A stretch of DNA of 64,000 nt, taken from NCBI RefSeq assembly GCF_009707465.1, contig NZ_CP046120.1, positions 682,001 through 746,000 of the forward strand, given 5' to 3'. Made by a program: the position numbers and the translations under genes. Of this stretch, positions 44,179 to 52,998 are shown one piece after another. Origin of the DNA: Novosphingobium sp. Gsoil 351. Lineage in GTDB: Bacteria > Pseudomonadota > Alphaproteobacteria > Sphingomonadales > Sphingomonadaceae. Positions within the stretch are counted from its first letter, which is position 1; each line of letters starts with the position of its first letter. Under the pieces are notes generated by a model that was not told where the DNA came from, ran no database searches, and saw nothing but the letters and a program-made list of their open reading frames with translations.

Positions 44179-46728
44179 CTACTTCGCGGCCACTTTCTTG
44201 GCGGGAGCCGCTTTCTTCTTCGGCGCCGCCTTCTTCGCCGGAGCCTTCTTGCGCCCCTTGCCCTTGGCCGGACCCTTGGCCGCGCGCTCGTCGATCAGCG
44301 AGATGGCCTCTTCCGCCGTCAGCGCCTCGGGCTGCTTGTCGCGCGGCAGCGTGGCGTTGGTGGTGCCATCGGTGACATAGGGTCCATAGCGCCCGGCCAT
44401 CAGCTTGATCTCGCCGCCGCTGGTCGGGTGCGCGCCGAAGACCTTCAGCGGTTCCGCCGCCGTCCGCGTTCCGCGCCCGCCGTTCGCAGCAGCTTCGGCG
44501 AGCTTGGTCACCGCGCTGTTCATGCCGGTCTCGAACACCTCGGCGGTGCCGCGCAGCTTGGCGTATTTGCCCTGGTGGGCGAGGTACGGACCGTAACGCC
44601 CGATGCTGGCGGTGATCGGCTCGCCGCTTTCGGGGTGCGCGCCGATCGTGCGGGGAAGGCCGAGCAGCTTCACCGCCCAATCCAGGTCGAGTTCGGGGAT
44701 GTCCTTGGGTATGGACGACCGCTTGGCCTCCTTGCCCTCGCCGAGCTGGATGTACGGCCCGAACCGTCCGCTGCGGCGGGTGATCGACTCGCCGGTTTCG
44801 GGATGCTTGCCGAGTTCGTCGTCGTCACCACCCTCTGCGCCGTTGCCGCCGGGCTGGGCGAACTTGCGGGTGAACTTGCACTCGGGATAGTTCGAGCAAG
44901 CGACGAACGCGCCGAACCGGCCGCCGCGCAAGGACAGCCGCCCCTCGCCGCATTTTGGGCAGACGCGCGGGTCGCTGCCGTCGTCGCGCGGGGGGAACAG
45001 GTAGTCGGCGAGGAACAGGTCGAGCGCGGCGGTGATCTCGCTCGGCTTCTGCTCCATCACTTCGTCGGACTTGGGCTTGAAGTCCTTCCAGAACGCCTCG
45101 AGCACCGCCTTCCACTGCGCGCGCCCGCCCGAAACCTCGTCGAGCTCGTCCTCCATCCCCGCGGTAAATTCGTAGGCGACGTAACGTTCGAAGAAGCGTT
45201 CGAGGAACGCGGTCAGCAGGCGGCCCGATTCCTCGGCGAAGAAGCGGTTCTTCTCGGTGCGGACGTAAGCGCGGTCCTTGAGCACCTGGAGCGTCGCGGC
45301 ATACGTCGAGGGCCGGCCGATGCCGAGCTCCTCGAGCCGCTTGACGAGGCTGGCCTCCGAATAGCGCGGCGGCGGCTGGGTGAAGTGCTGGGTCGCATCG
45401 ACGCCCTTCTTGGCCGGGGTATCGCCGCTGACCAGCGCGGGGAGCAGCGCCGCGTCCTCATCCTCGCCATTCGCGGTGGCGTCGCGGCTCTCCTCGTAGA
45501 CCGCGAGGAAGCCGGGGAACTTGATCACTTGCCCGGTGGCGCGCAGCTCGTGCTTGCCGGTGCCGTCGCGCAAGGTCACGGTGGTCCGCTCGATGCTGGC
45601 GCTGGCCATCTGGCTGGCCATCGCGCGCTTGAAGATCAGGTCGTAGAGCCGCGCCTCGTCGCCGCTGCCGTATTTGTCGCGGGCGAATTCGGTCGGGCGG
45701 ATCGCCTCGTGCGCTTCCTGCGCGTTCTTGGCCTTGGTCTGATAGATCCGCGGCTGCTCGGGCAGGTAGTGACCGTTATAGCGGTCGCTGATCGCCTTGC
45801 GCGCTTCGCTGATGGCCGAGGAGTCCATCTGCACGCCGTCGGTGCGCATGTAGGTGATCGCGCCCGCCTCATACAAGTTCTGGGCGATCCGCATCGTGTG
45901 GCTGGCGGAGAAGCCGAGCTTGCGTGCCGCCTCCTGCTGGAGCGTCGAAGTGGTGAACGGGGGATAGGGGTTGCGCTTGGTCGGCTTGACGTCGACCTCC
46001 TCGACCCGGAACACCGCACTCTCAACCGTGGCCTTGGCGCGCAGCGCGGTGCCTTCGTCCGACACGCTCAGCCGCTCGAGCTTCTCGCCTTCGAACTTGA
46101 CCAGCCGGGCGGCGAACTCGGTTCCGCCCTGTTCGAGCCGGGCGACTACCGACCAGTATTCCTGCGGGCGGAACACCTCGATCTCGCGCTCGCGCTGGAC
46201 GATCAGACGCAGCGCGACCGACTGCACCCGCCCCGCCGACTTGGCCCCGGGCAGCTTGCGCCACAGCACGGGAGAGAGCGTGAACCCGAACAGGTAGTCG
46301 AGCGCGCGGCGGGCCAGGTAGGCGTCGATCAGGTCCTGGTCGAGCTCGCGCGGGTGCTTCATCGCCTCGGTGACGGTGGCCTTGGTGATCGCGTTGAAGG
46401 TGACCCGCTCGACCTCCTTGGGCAGCGCGCGGCGCTTGCCGAGCAGTTCGCGCACGTGCCAGGAAATCGCCTCGCCCTCGCGGTCGGGGTCGGTAGCGAG
46501 GATCAGACGGTCGGCGGTCTTGGCCGCATCGGTGATCGCCTTCATCTGGCGCTGCTTGTCGCCGTTCAGCTCCCAGTCCATTGCGAACCCGTCGTCGGGC
46601 TGCACCGACCCGTCCTTGGGCGGCAGGTCGCGGACGTGGCCATAGCTGGCGAGCACCTTGAACCCGGGACCGAGGTACCTCTCGATGGTTTTCGCCTTGG
46701 CGGGCGATTCGACGATAACGAGTTGCAT
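44179..46728 (-). CDS. topA: DNA topoisomerase I
   Basis: 849 residues. N-terminal TOPRIM domain (IVESPAKAKTIERYLG, ATDPDREGEAISWH), the catalytic Tyr in AGAITYMRTDGVQM, AQEAHEAIRPT, then one CPKCG...CSNYPEC zinc finger near residue 600, several topoisomerase C-repeats (RSGRFGPYIQLG, SIGRYGPYLAHQG, MAGRYGPYVTDG) and a long Lys/Ala/Pro tail (APAKKAAPKKKAAPAKK) likely to add DNA affinity. Relaxes negative supercoils. ATG 46728; the dioxygenase gene is divergent. Confidence 0.97.
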   Translation of the reverse strand: MQLVIVESPAKAKTIERYLGPGFKVLASYGHVRDLPPKDGSVQPDDGFAMDWELNGDKQRQMKAITDAAKTADRLILATDPDREGEAISWHVRELLGKRRALPKEVERVTFNAITKATVTEAMKHPRELDQDLIDAYLARRALDYLFGFTLSPVLWRKLPGAKSAGRVQSVALRLIVQREREIEVFRPQEYWSVVARLEQGGTEFAARLVKFEGEKLERLSVSDEGTALRAKATVESAVFRVEEVDVKPTKRNPYPPFTTSTLQQEAARKLGFSASHTMRIAQNLYEAGAITYMRTDGVQMDSSAISEARKAISDRYNGHYLPEQPRIYQTKAKNAQEAHEAIRPTEFARDKYGSGDEARLYDLIFKRAMASQMASASIERTTVTLRDGTGKHELRATGQVIKFPGFLAVYEESRDATANGEDEDAALLPALVSGDTPAKKGVDATQHFTQPPPRYSEASLVKRLEELGIGRPSTYAATLQVLKDRAYVRTEKNRFFAEESGRLLTAFLERFFERYVAYEFTAGMEDELDEVSGGRAQWKAVLEAFWKDFKPKSDEVMEQKPSEITAALDLFLADYLFPPRDDGSDPRVCPKCGEGRLSLRGGRFGAFVACSNYPECKFTRKFAQPGGNGAEGGDDDELGKHPETGESITRRSGRFGPYIQLGEGKEAKRSSIPKDIPELDLDWAVKLLGLPRTIGAHPESGEPITASIGRYGPYLAHQGKYAKLRGTAEVFETGMNSAVTKLAEAAANGGRGTRTAAEPLKVFGAHPTSGGEIKLMAGRYGPYVTDGTTNATLPRDKQPEALTAEEAISLIDERAAKGPAKGKGRKKAPAKKAAPKKKAAPAKKVAAK

Positions 46729-46765
46729 GGTTGTCTTGATGATCTTTCTGAGCCGCTGGCCCCTC

Positions 46766-46775
46766 ACGTATACGT
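46766..46775. promoter_or_regulatory. ACGTATACGT palindrome between topA and dioxygenase
   Basis: A 10-base perfect palindrome in the 143-base divergent gap that contains a TATACG -10-like box readable on both strands. It could be part of divergent promoters; nothing else supports it. Confidence 0.25.
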
Positions 46776-46871
46776 ACGCGCGAGGGTGGAGGCAGGGTCA
46801 AGCCGCCGTCAAGCGTCTTGCCTTGGTTTCCTTAGCGTTTTGTTGTTATGGCGGCCCGCGGAGGTCTTGTA

Positions 46872-47494
46872 ATGATCGACCGCAGGCTAGCGATGCTTCA
46901 AGTTGGCATGGGCGCGGCTGTCGCCGCGTTTCCCGCGATAGCCGCCACCCCACCCCCAACGAGCTGCTTGGACCATTCTACCCGGTGCGCAAGCCCACTG
47001 ATCGCGACGCCGACCTTACCCACATCGCCGGGCGACAAGGCCAGGCAACGGGGCAGGTTTTGGAACTGAGCGGACGGGTGCTCAGCACGTCTGGCGAACC
47101 TGTTCCCGATGCCAGGATCGAAGTCTGGCAAGCAAACGCCGCCGGTCGCTATCGCCATCCGTCAGATACCACCGGGCTCCCGCTCGACCCCAACTTCGAA
47201 GGATTCTGCCAGATTGCAACCGATCGAACGGGCGGCTTCAAAATCCTCACGGTCAAGCCGGGGGGCTACCCCGGGGGACGGCGCGGATTCCGTACCCCAC
47301 ACATCCATTTCGACATAACCGGACGGGTCGAGCGGCTGGTCGCGCAAATGTATTTTCCCGGCGAGCCGACCAATGCCACCGACCAGCTCCTCCTCGCCAA
47401 CATCGATCCGCCGTCAGTCATCGCGCACGAGTTACCACCCCGCGCCGACGGGGTCCTGCGTTTTGGCTGGGACGTGGTTATGCGGCTTGGCTGA
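46872..47494 (+). CDS. intradiol ring-cleavage dioxygenase-like exported protein, frameshifted in this sequence
   Basis: ATG 46872 has GGAGG 7 bases upstream and opens a signal peptide (IDRRLAMLQVGMGAAVAAFP) that looks Tat-like. The frame breaks at the C runs 46948-46951/46953-46957. Adding one C yields TPNELLGPFYPVRKPTDRDA and the rest of an intradiol dioxygenase: the iron ligands are Tyr in GPFYP, Tyr in AGRYRHPS, and two His in FRTPHIHFDI. The repaired protein has 207 residues. Exported intradiol-like proteins act on catechols or protocatechuate relatives; the substrate is unknown. Confidence 0.8.
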
Positions 47495-47526
47495 AGCTCC
47501 CAACCCCTGGAAGCTCCCGCCCGCGT

Positions 47527-48525
47527 TTACTTCATCGCCGACAACTGCGCCGAGACGCGCTCGTTGGCGAGACTGGCGGCTTTGGTCGCCCCCTGTTCGT
47601 AGTTGCCCGCTTTGGCCGTGAATTCGAACTTGCGGGTCTTGCCGAGACCAAACCCGCCCATCCCGAACGCAGCGGCGACACCGCCGGCGACGTTGCCGAC
47701 TGCCTGACTGGTCTTGTCGAAGCCCGAACTGGCGTCCTTCATGTCGATGAACTCGCCCTCGACCGAGACCGGCTGGCCGAGGGTCAGCATGTCCTGCTTG
47801 CCGTTCGGCCCGACCACGGTGACCTTGGAGTAAGTTGGCGTGACCGACAACGCGGCGTTGACCTTGAGCCCGCCGAAGCTGAACGCGCCGGGGCGCTGCT
47901 GCTGCGAGAAGTCGATCAGATAAGTCACGTCGACCACCGGGGTGTTGGCTGCCTTGGCATAAGAGCCGAGCAGGTAGCCGTTCTGCCCGGCGCTCATCAT
48001 CAGCCCCATGCTGCTCATCCCGCTGCCGACGAAATCGGTGCCGATCATCACCTGCTTCGGCAACACCGCGGGCTTGTAATAGAGCGCTTTTCCCTTGCTA
48101 CCCTTTTCGAGCGCGATGTTGATATCGGTGGGCGCGGTCTGCGATTTGACCTTGGCGAATCCGGGATCCGAGAACACCGCGTCCGGGGCAAGCACAGTAA
48201 ATCCGCGTCCGGACATCTGCGCGACGAAATCGGCATAGGCCGCGTCGGTGATCTGCTGCATCATCGCCGGTGTCACGCCGACGAGTTTGCTCTGCGCCTT
48301 GGTCGTCCCGCCGAACGCGCCCATCAACCCGCCGCTGGCTTTGGTCGCATCGGTCGATTCGAAGATGAAGCCGACGTTGAACGCGGCGATCGCGATCTGC
48401 GAGGCACCTTTCAGCGCACCCTTGTTCTGGATCTTGAGCGGCGCTTCGTCCTTCGCGAGAACGAGCGGCGCAGCGGCAAGCGAAAAGGCCGCGACGCACA
48501 GCGCGGCGAAACGTACGAAACGCAT
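47527..48525 (-). CDS. secreted protein of unknown function
   Basis: 332 residues with a clean signal peptide (about 1-24, ending LVLAK). The mature part contains IAIAAFNVGFIFES, a Gly/Met-rich GSGMSSMGLMMSAGQNGYLL and a GGVAAAFGMGGFGLGKTRKF patch near the C-terminus, alternating strands and turns that suggest a beta-rich exported fold. Not recognised. ATG 48525; convergent with the dioxygenase gene and divergent from the next one. Confidence 0.75.
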   Translation of the reverse strand: MRFVRFAALCVAAFSLAAAPLVLAKDEAPLKIQNKGALKGASQIAIAAFNVGFIFESTDATKASGGLMGAFGGTTKAQSKLVGVTPAMMQQITDAAYADFVAQMSGRGFTVLAPDAVFSDPGFAKVKSQTAPTDINIALEKGSKGKALYYKPAVLPKQVMIGTDFVGSGMSSMGLMMSAGQNGYLLGSYAKAANTPVVDVTYLIDFSQQQRPGAFSFGGLKVNAALSVTPTYSKVTVVGPNGKQDMLTLGQPVSVEGEFIDMKDASSGFDKTSQAVGNVAGGVAAAFGMGGFGLGKTRKFEFTAKAGNYEQGATKAASLANERVSAQLSAMK

Positions 48526-48641
48526 GGAAATCCCCCCAAAGGTGTTTAGTCTGCGCCCGTTGGCCATGCCATCGCGTGAGGATCTTTAGCTGTCAACGAC
48601 TTACGGCAGGCAGCGAAGGGCAAATTCGAAAAAGGGGCATC

Positions 48642-49178
48642 ATGCGAATTGCCGCGATCCTGACCGGAGCACTGCTCCTTTCCGCCGCGACGCCTTCACC
48701 TGCTGGCGAACATCTGGCGCGGGCAGCGCTGCCCGGATTCGTCGAAGGCTATGCCGCCGCCAACGCCACCCAGTCGATCCGCGAGGAAATCCCGCAGGGC
48801 GAGACGATCGAGGCGTGGACGCGGATGGTGACGACCCAGCGCTTTGGCGGCCTCGCCGATCGTGCCTCGCCCGCCAACTATCTCGGGAATGTCGCGGCGG
48901 GCATGGCCCGGGCCTGCCCCGGAGGCCGAACCACGGCATTCACGCCGCGCACGCTCGCGGGTCGGGCGGGCGCGACGATGCGCGCCGACTGCCCGTACCT
49001 CGCCTCCACCGGCAAGCCCGAGACGTTTATCATCGTGGCGCTACCAGGAGCGCACGACATGCACGTTCGCCAAGTCGCGTTCCGCCGGGTGCCGACAAAC
49101 GCCGACCTGGCGTGGGCGGAGGTCGTCCTGGCGGGTGTGCGGCTATGCGCGGCGGGGAGCCCGATGGCCGGCTGCTAG
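48642..49178 (+). CDS. secreted protein of unknown function
   Basis: 178 residues. A signal peptide (about 1-20, ending TPSPA) precedes a domain with LPGFVEGYAAANATQSIREE, MARACPG, MRADCPYL and a C-terminal VRLCAAGSPMAGC, so four cysteines could pair in the periplasm. Not recognised. Start ATG 48642 is preceded by AAGGGGC. Its TAG shares the palindrome CTAG (49175-49178) with the stop of the convergent trxA. Confidence 0.7.
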   Translation: MRIAAILTGALLLSAATPSPAGEHLARAALPGFVEGYAAANATQSIREEIPQGETIEAWTRMVTTQRFGGLADRASPANYLGNVAAGMARACPGGRTTAFTPRTLAGRAGATMRADCPYLASTGKPETFIIVALPGAHDMHVRQVAFRRVPTNADLAWAEVVLAGVRLCAAGSPMAGC

Positions 49179-49495
49179 AGCACGCTCTCCAGCCAGCCCT
49201 TGAGCTGGCTCTTGGGCGCGGCGCCGAGCTTTTGGGCGACGGGCTTGCCGTCCTTGAACAGGATCATCAGCGGAATCGACTGGACACCGATCTGGCCGGG
49301 GACATCGGTATTCTCCATGATGTCCATCTTGGCGATGGTCACCTTGTCGGACAGTTCCTCGCTGATTTCCTCGAGGCTCGGCCCGATCATCTTGCACGGC
49401 CCGCACCATTCGGCCCAGAAGTCGACCAGCACCGGCTTGTCGGACTGGAGAACGTCGGCGGCGAAGCTGGCATCGGTTACGGCAATGGTCGACAT
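49175..49495 (-). CDS. trxA: thioredoxin
   Basis: 106 residues, full-length thioredoxin fold. Active site FWAEWCGPCKM with the redox pair Cys31/Cys34, cis-Pro in VQSIPLMILF, and the buried Asp in LVDFWA. General protein disulfide reductant. It follows addA on the same strand by 74 bases, an order seen in many alphaproteobacteria. Confidence 0.97.
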   Translation of the reverse strand: MSTIAVTDASFAADVLQSDKPVLVDFWAEWCGPCKMIGPSLEEISEELSDKVTIAKMDIMENTDVPGQIGVQSIPLMILFKDGKPVAQKLGAAPKSQLKGWLESVL

Positions 49496-49569
49496 GATCT
49501 GAAATCCTCGTTGGTTGGGTCCAATCTAGGTGCGGTGGCTGGCAAGGCAACGGCTCAGTGCGCAAAGCT

Positions 49570-52500
49570 TTACTGTTGTTCGGCGGAGGCAGGGTTGTGC
49601 GCTTCGAGCAGTGCTTGCGGAATCGGGATCAGCAACGGCGCATGCGTATAAAGCAGCGCGGCCTCGATCCGCTGCGCCGGATGGATCGCGCGCAAGGCGG
49701 CGGCATAGGCGGCCATCTGCCGTATATAACCGATCGGGACTTCGGACAGGTCGGCGGGCGGGCGCCGCGCGGTCTTGAAATCAACGATGCGGATCGCCTC
49801 GGCGCCCACCACCAGCCGGTCGATCGAGCCGGCGACGACGCGTTCGCCGACAGTGGCGGCAATTGGGACTTCGGGGAGCGAATCGGGGCCAAACACGCTG
49901 GCCCATTGGGAGTCGGCGAGGACGGTCAGCGCGGCTTGGGCGATCTCGTCGCGATCCCCCGCCGAAAGCTGGCGTGCAGACTGTCCGAGCCAACGCATCG
50001 CCGCGTCCGCCCGCTGTGCCTCAGGCAAGTCGGGAAGGCGCTCGAGCAGGCGGTGGATCAGCACGCCCCTCTCGGCCGCCACGCGAAGTTCGGGCGACGG
50101 GGCCGAGGGCGCATCTGGCGCGGTTTCCTCGCCGCTCGACGACGGTGCCAGCGGGCGCGGCGGACGCGGTTCCGCACCGACCGGGCGCAACGCCCAATCG
50201 GGCAACGGCTCGGCAGGTGATTCGGGAAGGGAGATGCGCGCCGCGGACGGTGGGCGGGATCCGATCTCGTGACGGCCGCCCCACAGCGGATCATCGAGCG
50301 GTTCGGCATCGTTGAACAGCGGGGATAGCCGGGCGTACCAACTGTCGGGGGCGAGTTCCTTGCTGCGCCCGCCTTGCGTCCCGGCGATGAACAGCGCCTC
50401 CTCGGCGCGCGTCATCGCCACGTATAGCAGCCGCCAATGCTCGGCGCGCTCTTCCAGCGCCGCGCGTTCCTCCGCCATCAGCACCGCGCCGACCTTTTCC
50501 GCCTTGCGCAGCGGCGGCAGTGGCACCTGGCGTGCCTCACTCCCCGGCACCGGTTCGGGCAGCGTCAGCCCCCGCGGCGGCGAGGCGTCGGGATCGTCGG
50601 CGGCATCGGCGAGAATCACGATCGGGGCTTGCAAGCCCTTGGCCCCGTGGACGGTCATCACCCGCACCTGCCCGTCGCTGCGCCCGGCCTCGCGCTTGAG
50701 CTCGGACGTGTTGGCGTCGAACCACTGAAGGAACCCGACGAGGCTGGCGGTCTCTCCGCTGGCATAGGCGAAGGCGGCGTTGAGCAGTTCGTTGACCGGA
50801 TCCTCGACCTCGCGCCCCAGCCGCGCGACGAGCTTGCGCCGTCCCTGCCACGGCCCGACCAGCAGCCAGTGCAACAACGCTTGCGGGGTCTCGAAATCGG
50901 CGCGGCGGAGCAGCTCGAGGAGCTGTTCGCGCGCCACCAGCGTCCCCGGCGCGGCCATGCGGCGCAAGTGTGCCCACAGGCCCACGCCCTTCTCGCGATA
51001 CGCGTGTTCGAGCAGGTCTTCCTGACTCCACCCGATCAGCGGCGAGACCAGCAGGTTGGCGAGGTTGAGATCGTCTCGCGGCTGGGCGGCGAAGCGCAGC
51101 GCGGCGACAAGGTCCTTGACCCCCAGCGGCGCGCCCAGCCTCAACCGGTCGACCCCGGCCACCGGCACGCCGGCGGCGTGGAGCCGCGCGACGATCAGCC
51201 CGGCCAGCTCCTTGCGCTTGCGCACCAGCACCATCACGTCGCCCGCCCCGGCCAGCCGCGCGCCGCCCTTGGCGAGCGGAAAGCCGTCCACGAGCCACTG
51301 CCTTACCTGCCGCGCAATCCGTTCGGCCAGCTGGCGGTCGGGACGCGAGAGCCAGCCTTCCTCGCCCTCGGGCCGGGCTTCGCCATTGTCGCCCTCGGTG
51401 CCGATCACGGGCCACAGCGTGACCAGGCCGGGCCGGTCCTCGCCGATGTGCGGATCAGGCGCGTGTTCGAGGCCGAACCGCCGCGGGCCGATCGCGTTGA
51501 TCGCCGCATCCACGAACTCGAGCACCGGCTGCGCGGTCCGGAACGAGCGGTCGAGGCCCAAGTCCTGCAACTCGCGCTTGACCCCCAGCATCGCGGTGCG
51601 CACCCGCCGCCGCGCCGCCTCGAAGTTTTCCGGGCTGGTCCCCTGGAAGCGGAAGATCGCCTGCTTGTAGTCGCCGACCACGAATAGCGTCCGCAACACT
51701 TCGCCGCGCTGGCCTTCGCCGCTGAAGAAATCGCCGATCAGCGCGTCGATGATCCGCCACTGCGCCTGGTTAGTGTCCTGCGCCTCGTCGACGAGGATAT
51801 GATCGAACTGACGGTCGAGCTTGAAGCGCACCCAATCGGCCATTTCCGAGCGTTCGAGAAGCGCGGCGGCGTGGCGGATCTGGTCGTCGAAATCGATGAA
51901 CCCCTCACGCTGCTTGGCCTCTTCCCACGCCAGCGCGAAGGTGCGGCCGAGGAGCAGCGCGGGTTCTATGTAATCGGCCAGCGCGATCAGCCCGCGCAGC
52001 TCCATCGCCCGGCCGATGCTGGAGCGGACGCGTTCGATGGCGTCTTCGTAGCTCGCGTCATGCTTGAGCATGGCGCCGAGCGACCGCGGATTGCCATCAC
52101 CGGTGAACAGCGCCTTGTGCAGTTCGTCCAGTCGCTCGAGCCTCACTTCGGGCGGGGCGATCAGCCAGCCGACCACGGTATCCGACGTCGCCAGCCCGGT
52201 CTTGGTCCCCCAGGCCGACTGCGCGGCCACGCAGCGGCGCAGGGCGGCGCAATCGAAGCCGCCATCGCCGCACAGATCGAGCAGCGCCGCCCGGGGATCG
52301 TCGCCCAGCCCCAGCACCCGCGCGATGCGGGGGCGCAGCGGCGGCTGCCAGGCGCCGGGGCCGTGCCACATCTCGCGCGCCGCCGCGCAGCGCAGCAGCC
52401 AGCCCTGGACCTGGTCGGAGGTCAACCGCAGACTCAGAGCGGTCAGCGCATCGAGCAGCACGGCGTCGCCCGCCGCCTCGGCCTCGACCAAAACGTCGGC

Positions 52501-52998
52501 GAGGACCTGGCGGACCAACAGGTCCTTGTCGCGATCCTCCATCGCGCGCGTCCCCGGCAGCATCCCCGCCTCGAGCGGAAACGCGGCGAGCAGCCACTGC
52601 GCGAACGAATGGATCGTGCCGATCCGCAGCCCCCCGCCCGGGCAATCGAGCACCGCGGCGAAGCGGCTGCGGGCGCGGGTTCGGGTCTCCTCGCCGATAT
52701 CGGCGCCGATATGCTCCAACTGCGCGGCGAGCTTGGTGTCCTCCAGTCGCACCCAGCTCGCCAGCACCTCGTTGACTCGTGTCGCCATCTCCGCCGCGCC
52801 AGCCTTGGTGAAGGTCAGGCACAGGAGCTGCTCGGGCCGAACATGTGGCTGGAGCAGCAGCCGCAGCACCCGCGCGCTGAGCACCTGGGTCTTGCCCGTC
52901 CCAGCCGAAGCGCCGAGCCACACCGTATCGGCCGGCTCCACCGCCGCGCGCTGATCGCCGAACAGCGGAAAGACGAGAGGCTTTTCGTCGTCGCTCAT
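49570..52998 (-). CDS. addA: double-strand break repair helicase-nuclease AddA
   Basis: 1142 residues. UvrD-type helicase with Walker A GASAGTGKT (29-37), LLCLTFTKAGAAEMATRV (motif Ia), ILVDEAQDTNQAQW (motif II) and MTVHGAKGLQAP (motif V region); the C-terminal PD-(D/E)xK nuclease shows IRIVDFKTARRP. With AddB it resects broken ends for RecA loading, as RecBCD does in enterics. ATG 52998 overlaps the repaired addB stop as ATGA. Confidence 0.96.
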   Translation of the reverse strand: MSDDEKPLVFPLFGDQRAAVEPADTVWLGASAGTGKTQVLSARVLRLLLQPHVRPEQLLCLTFTKAGAAEMATRVNEVLASWVRLEDTKLAAQLEHIGADIGEETRTRARSRFAAVLDCPGGGLRIGTIHSFAQWLLAAFPLEAGMLPGTRAMEDRDKDLLVRQVLADVLVEAEAAGDAVLLDALTALSLRLTSDQVQGWLLRCAAAREMWHGPGAWQPPLRPRIARVLGLGDDPRAALLDLCGDGGFDCAALRRCVAAQSAWGTKTGLATSDTVVGWLIAPPEVRLERLDELHKALFTGDGNPRSLGAMLKHDASYEDAIERVRSSIGRAMELRGLIALADYIEPALLLGRTFALAWEEAKQREGFIDFDDQIRHAAALLERSEMADWVRFKLDRQFDHILVDEAQDTNQAQWRIIDALIGDFFSGEGQRGEVLRTLFVVGDYKQAIFRFQGTSPENFEAARRRVRTAMLGVKRELQDLGLDRSFRTAQPVLEFVDAAINAIGPRRFGLEHAPDPHIGEDRPGLVTLWPVIGTEGDNGEARPEGEEGWLSRPDRQLAERIARQVRQWLVDGFPLAKGGARLAGAGDVMVLVRKRKELAGLIVARLHAAGVPVAGVDRLRLGAPLGVKDLVAALRFAAQPRDDLNLANLLVSPLIGWSQEDLLEHAYREKGVGLWAHLRRMAAPGTLVAREQLLELLRRADFETPQALLHWLLVGPWQGRRKLVARLGREVEDPVNELLNAAFAYASGETASLVGFLQWFDANTSELKREAGRSDGQVRVMTVHGAKGLQAPIVILADAADDPDASPPRGLTLPEPVPGSEARQVPLPPLRKAEKVGAVLMAEERAALEERAEHWRLLYVAMTRAEEALFIAGTQGGRSKELAPDSWYARLSPLFNDAEPLDDPLWGGRHEIGSRPPSAARISLPESPAEPLPDWALRPVGAEPRPPRPLAPSSSGEETAPDAPSAPSPELRVAAERGVLIHRLLERLPDLPEAQRADAAMRWLGQSARQLSAGDRDEIAQAALTVLADSQWASVFGPDSLPEVPIAATVGERVVAGSIDRLVVGAEAIRIVDFKTARRPPADLSEVPIGYIRQMAAYAAALRAIHPAQRIEAALLYTHAPLLIPIPQALLEAHNPASAEQQ

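Noticed and set aside
44428..46872. 814-codon plus-strand open frame
   Set aside because: Mirror of topA on the other strand with no recognisable domain.
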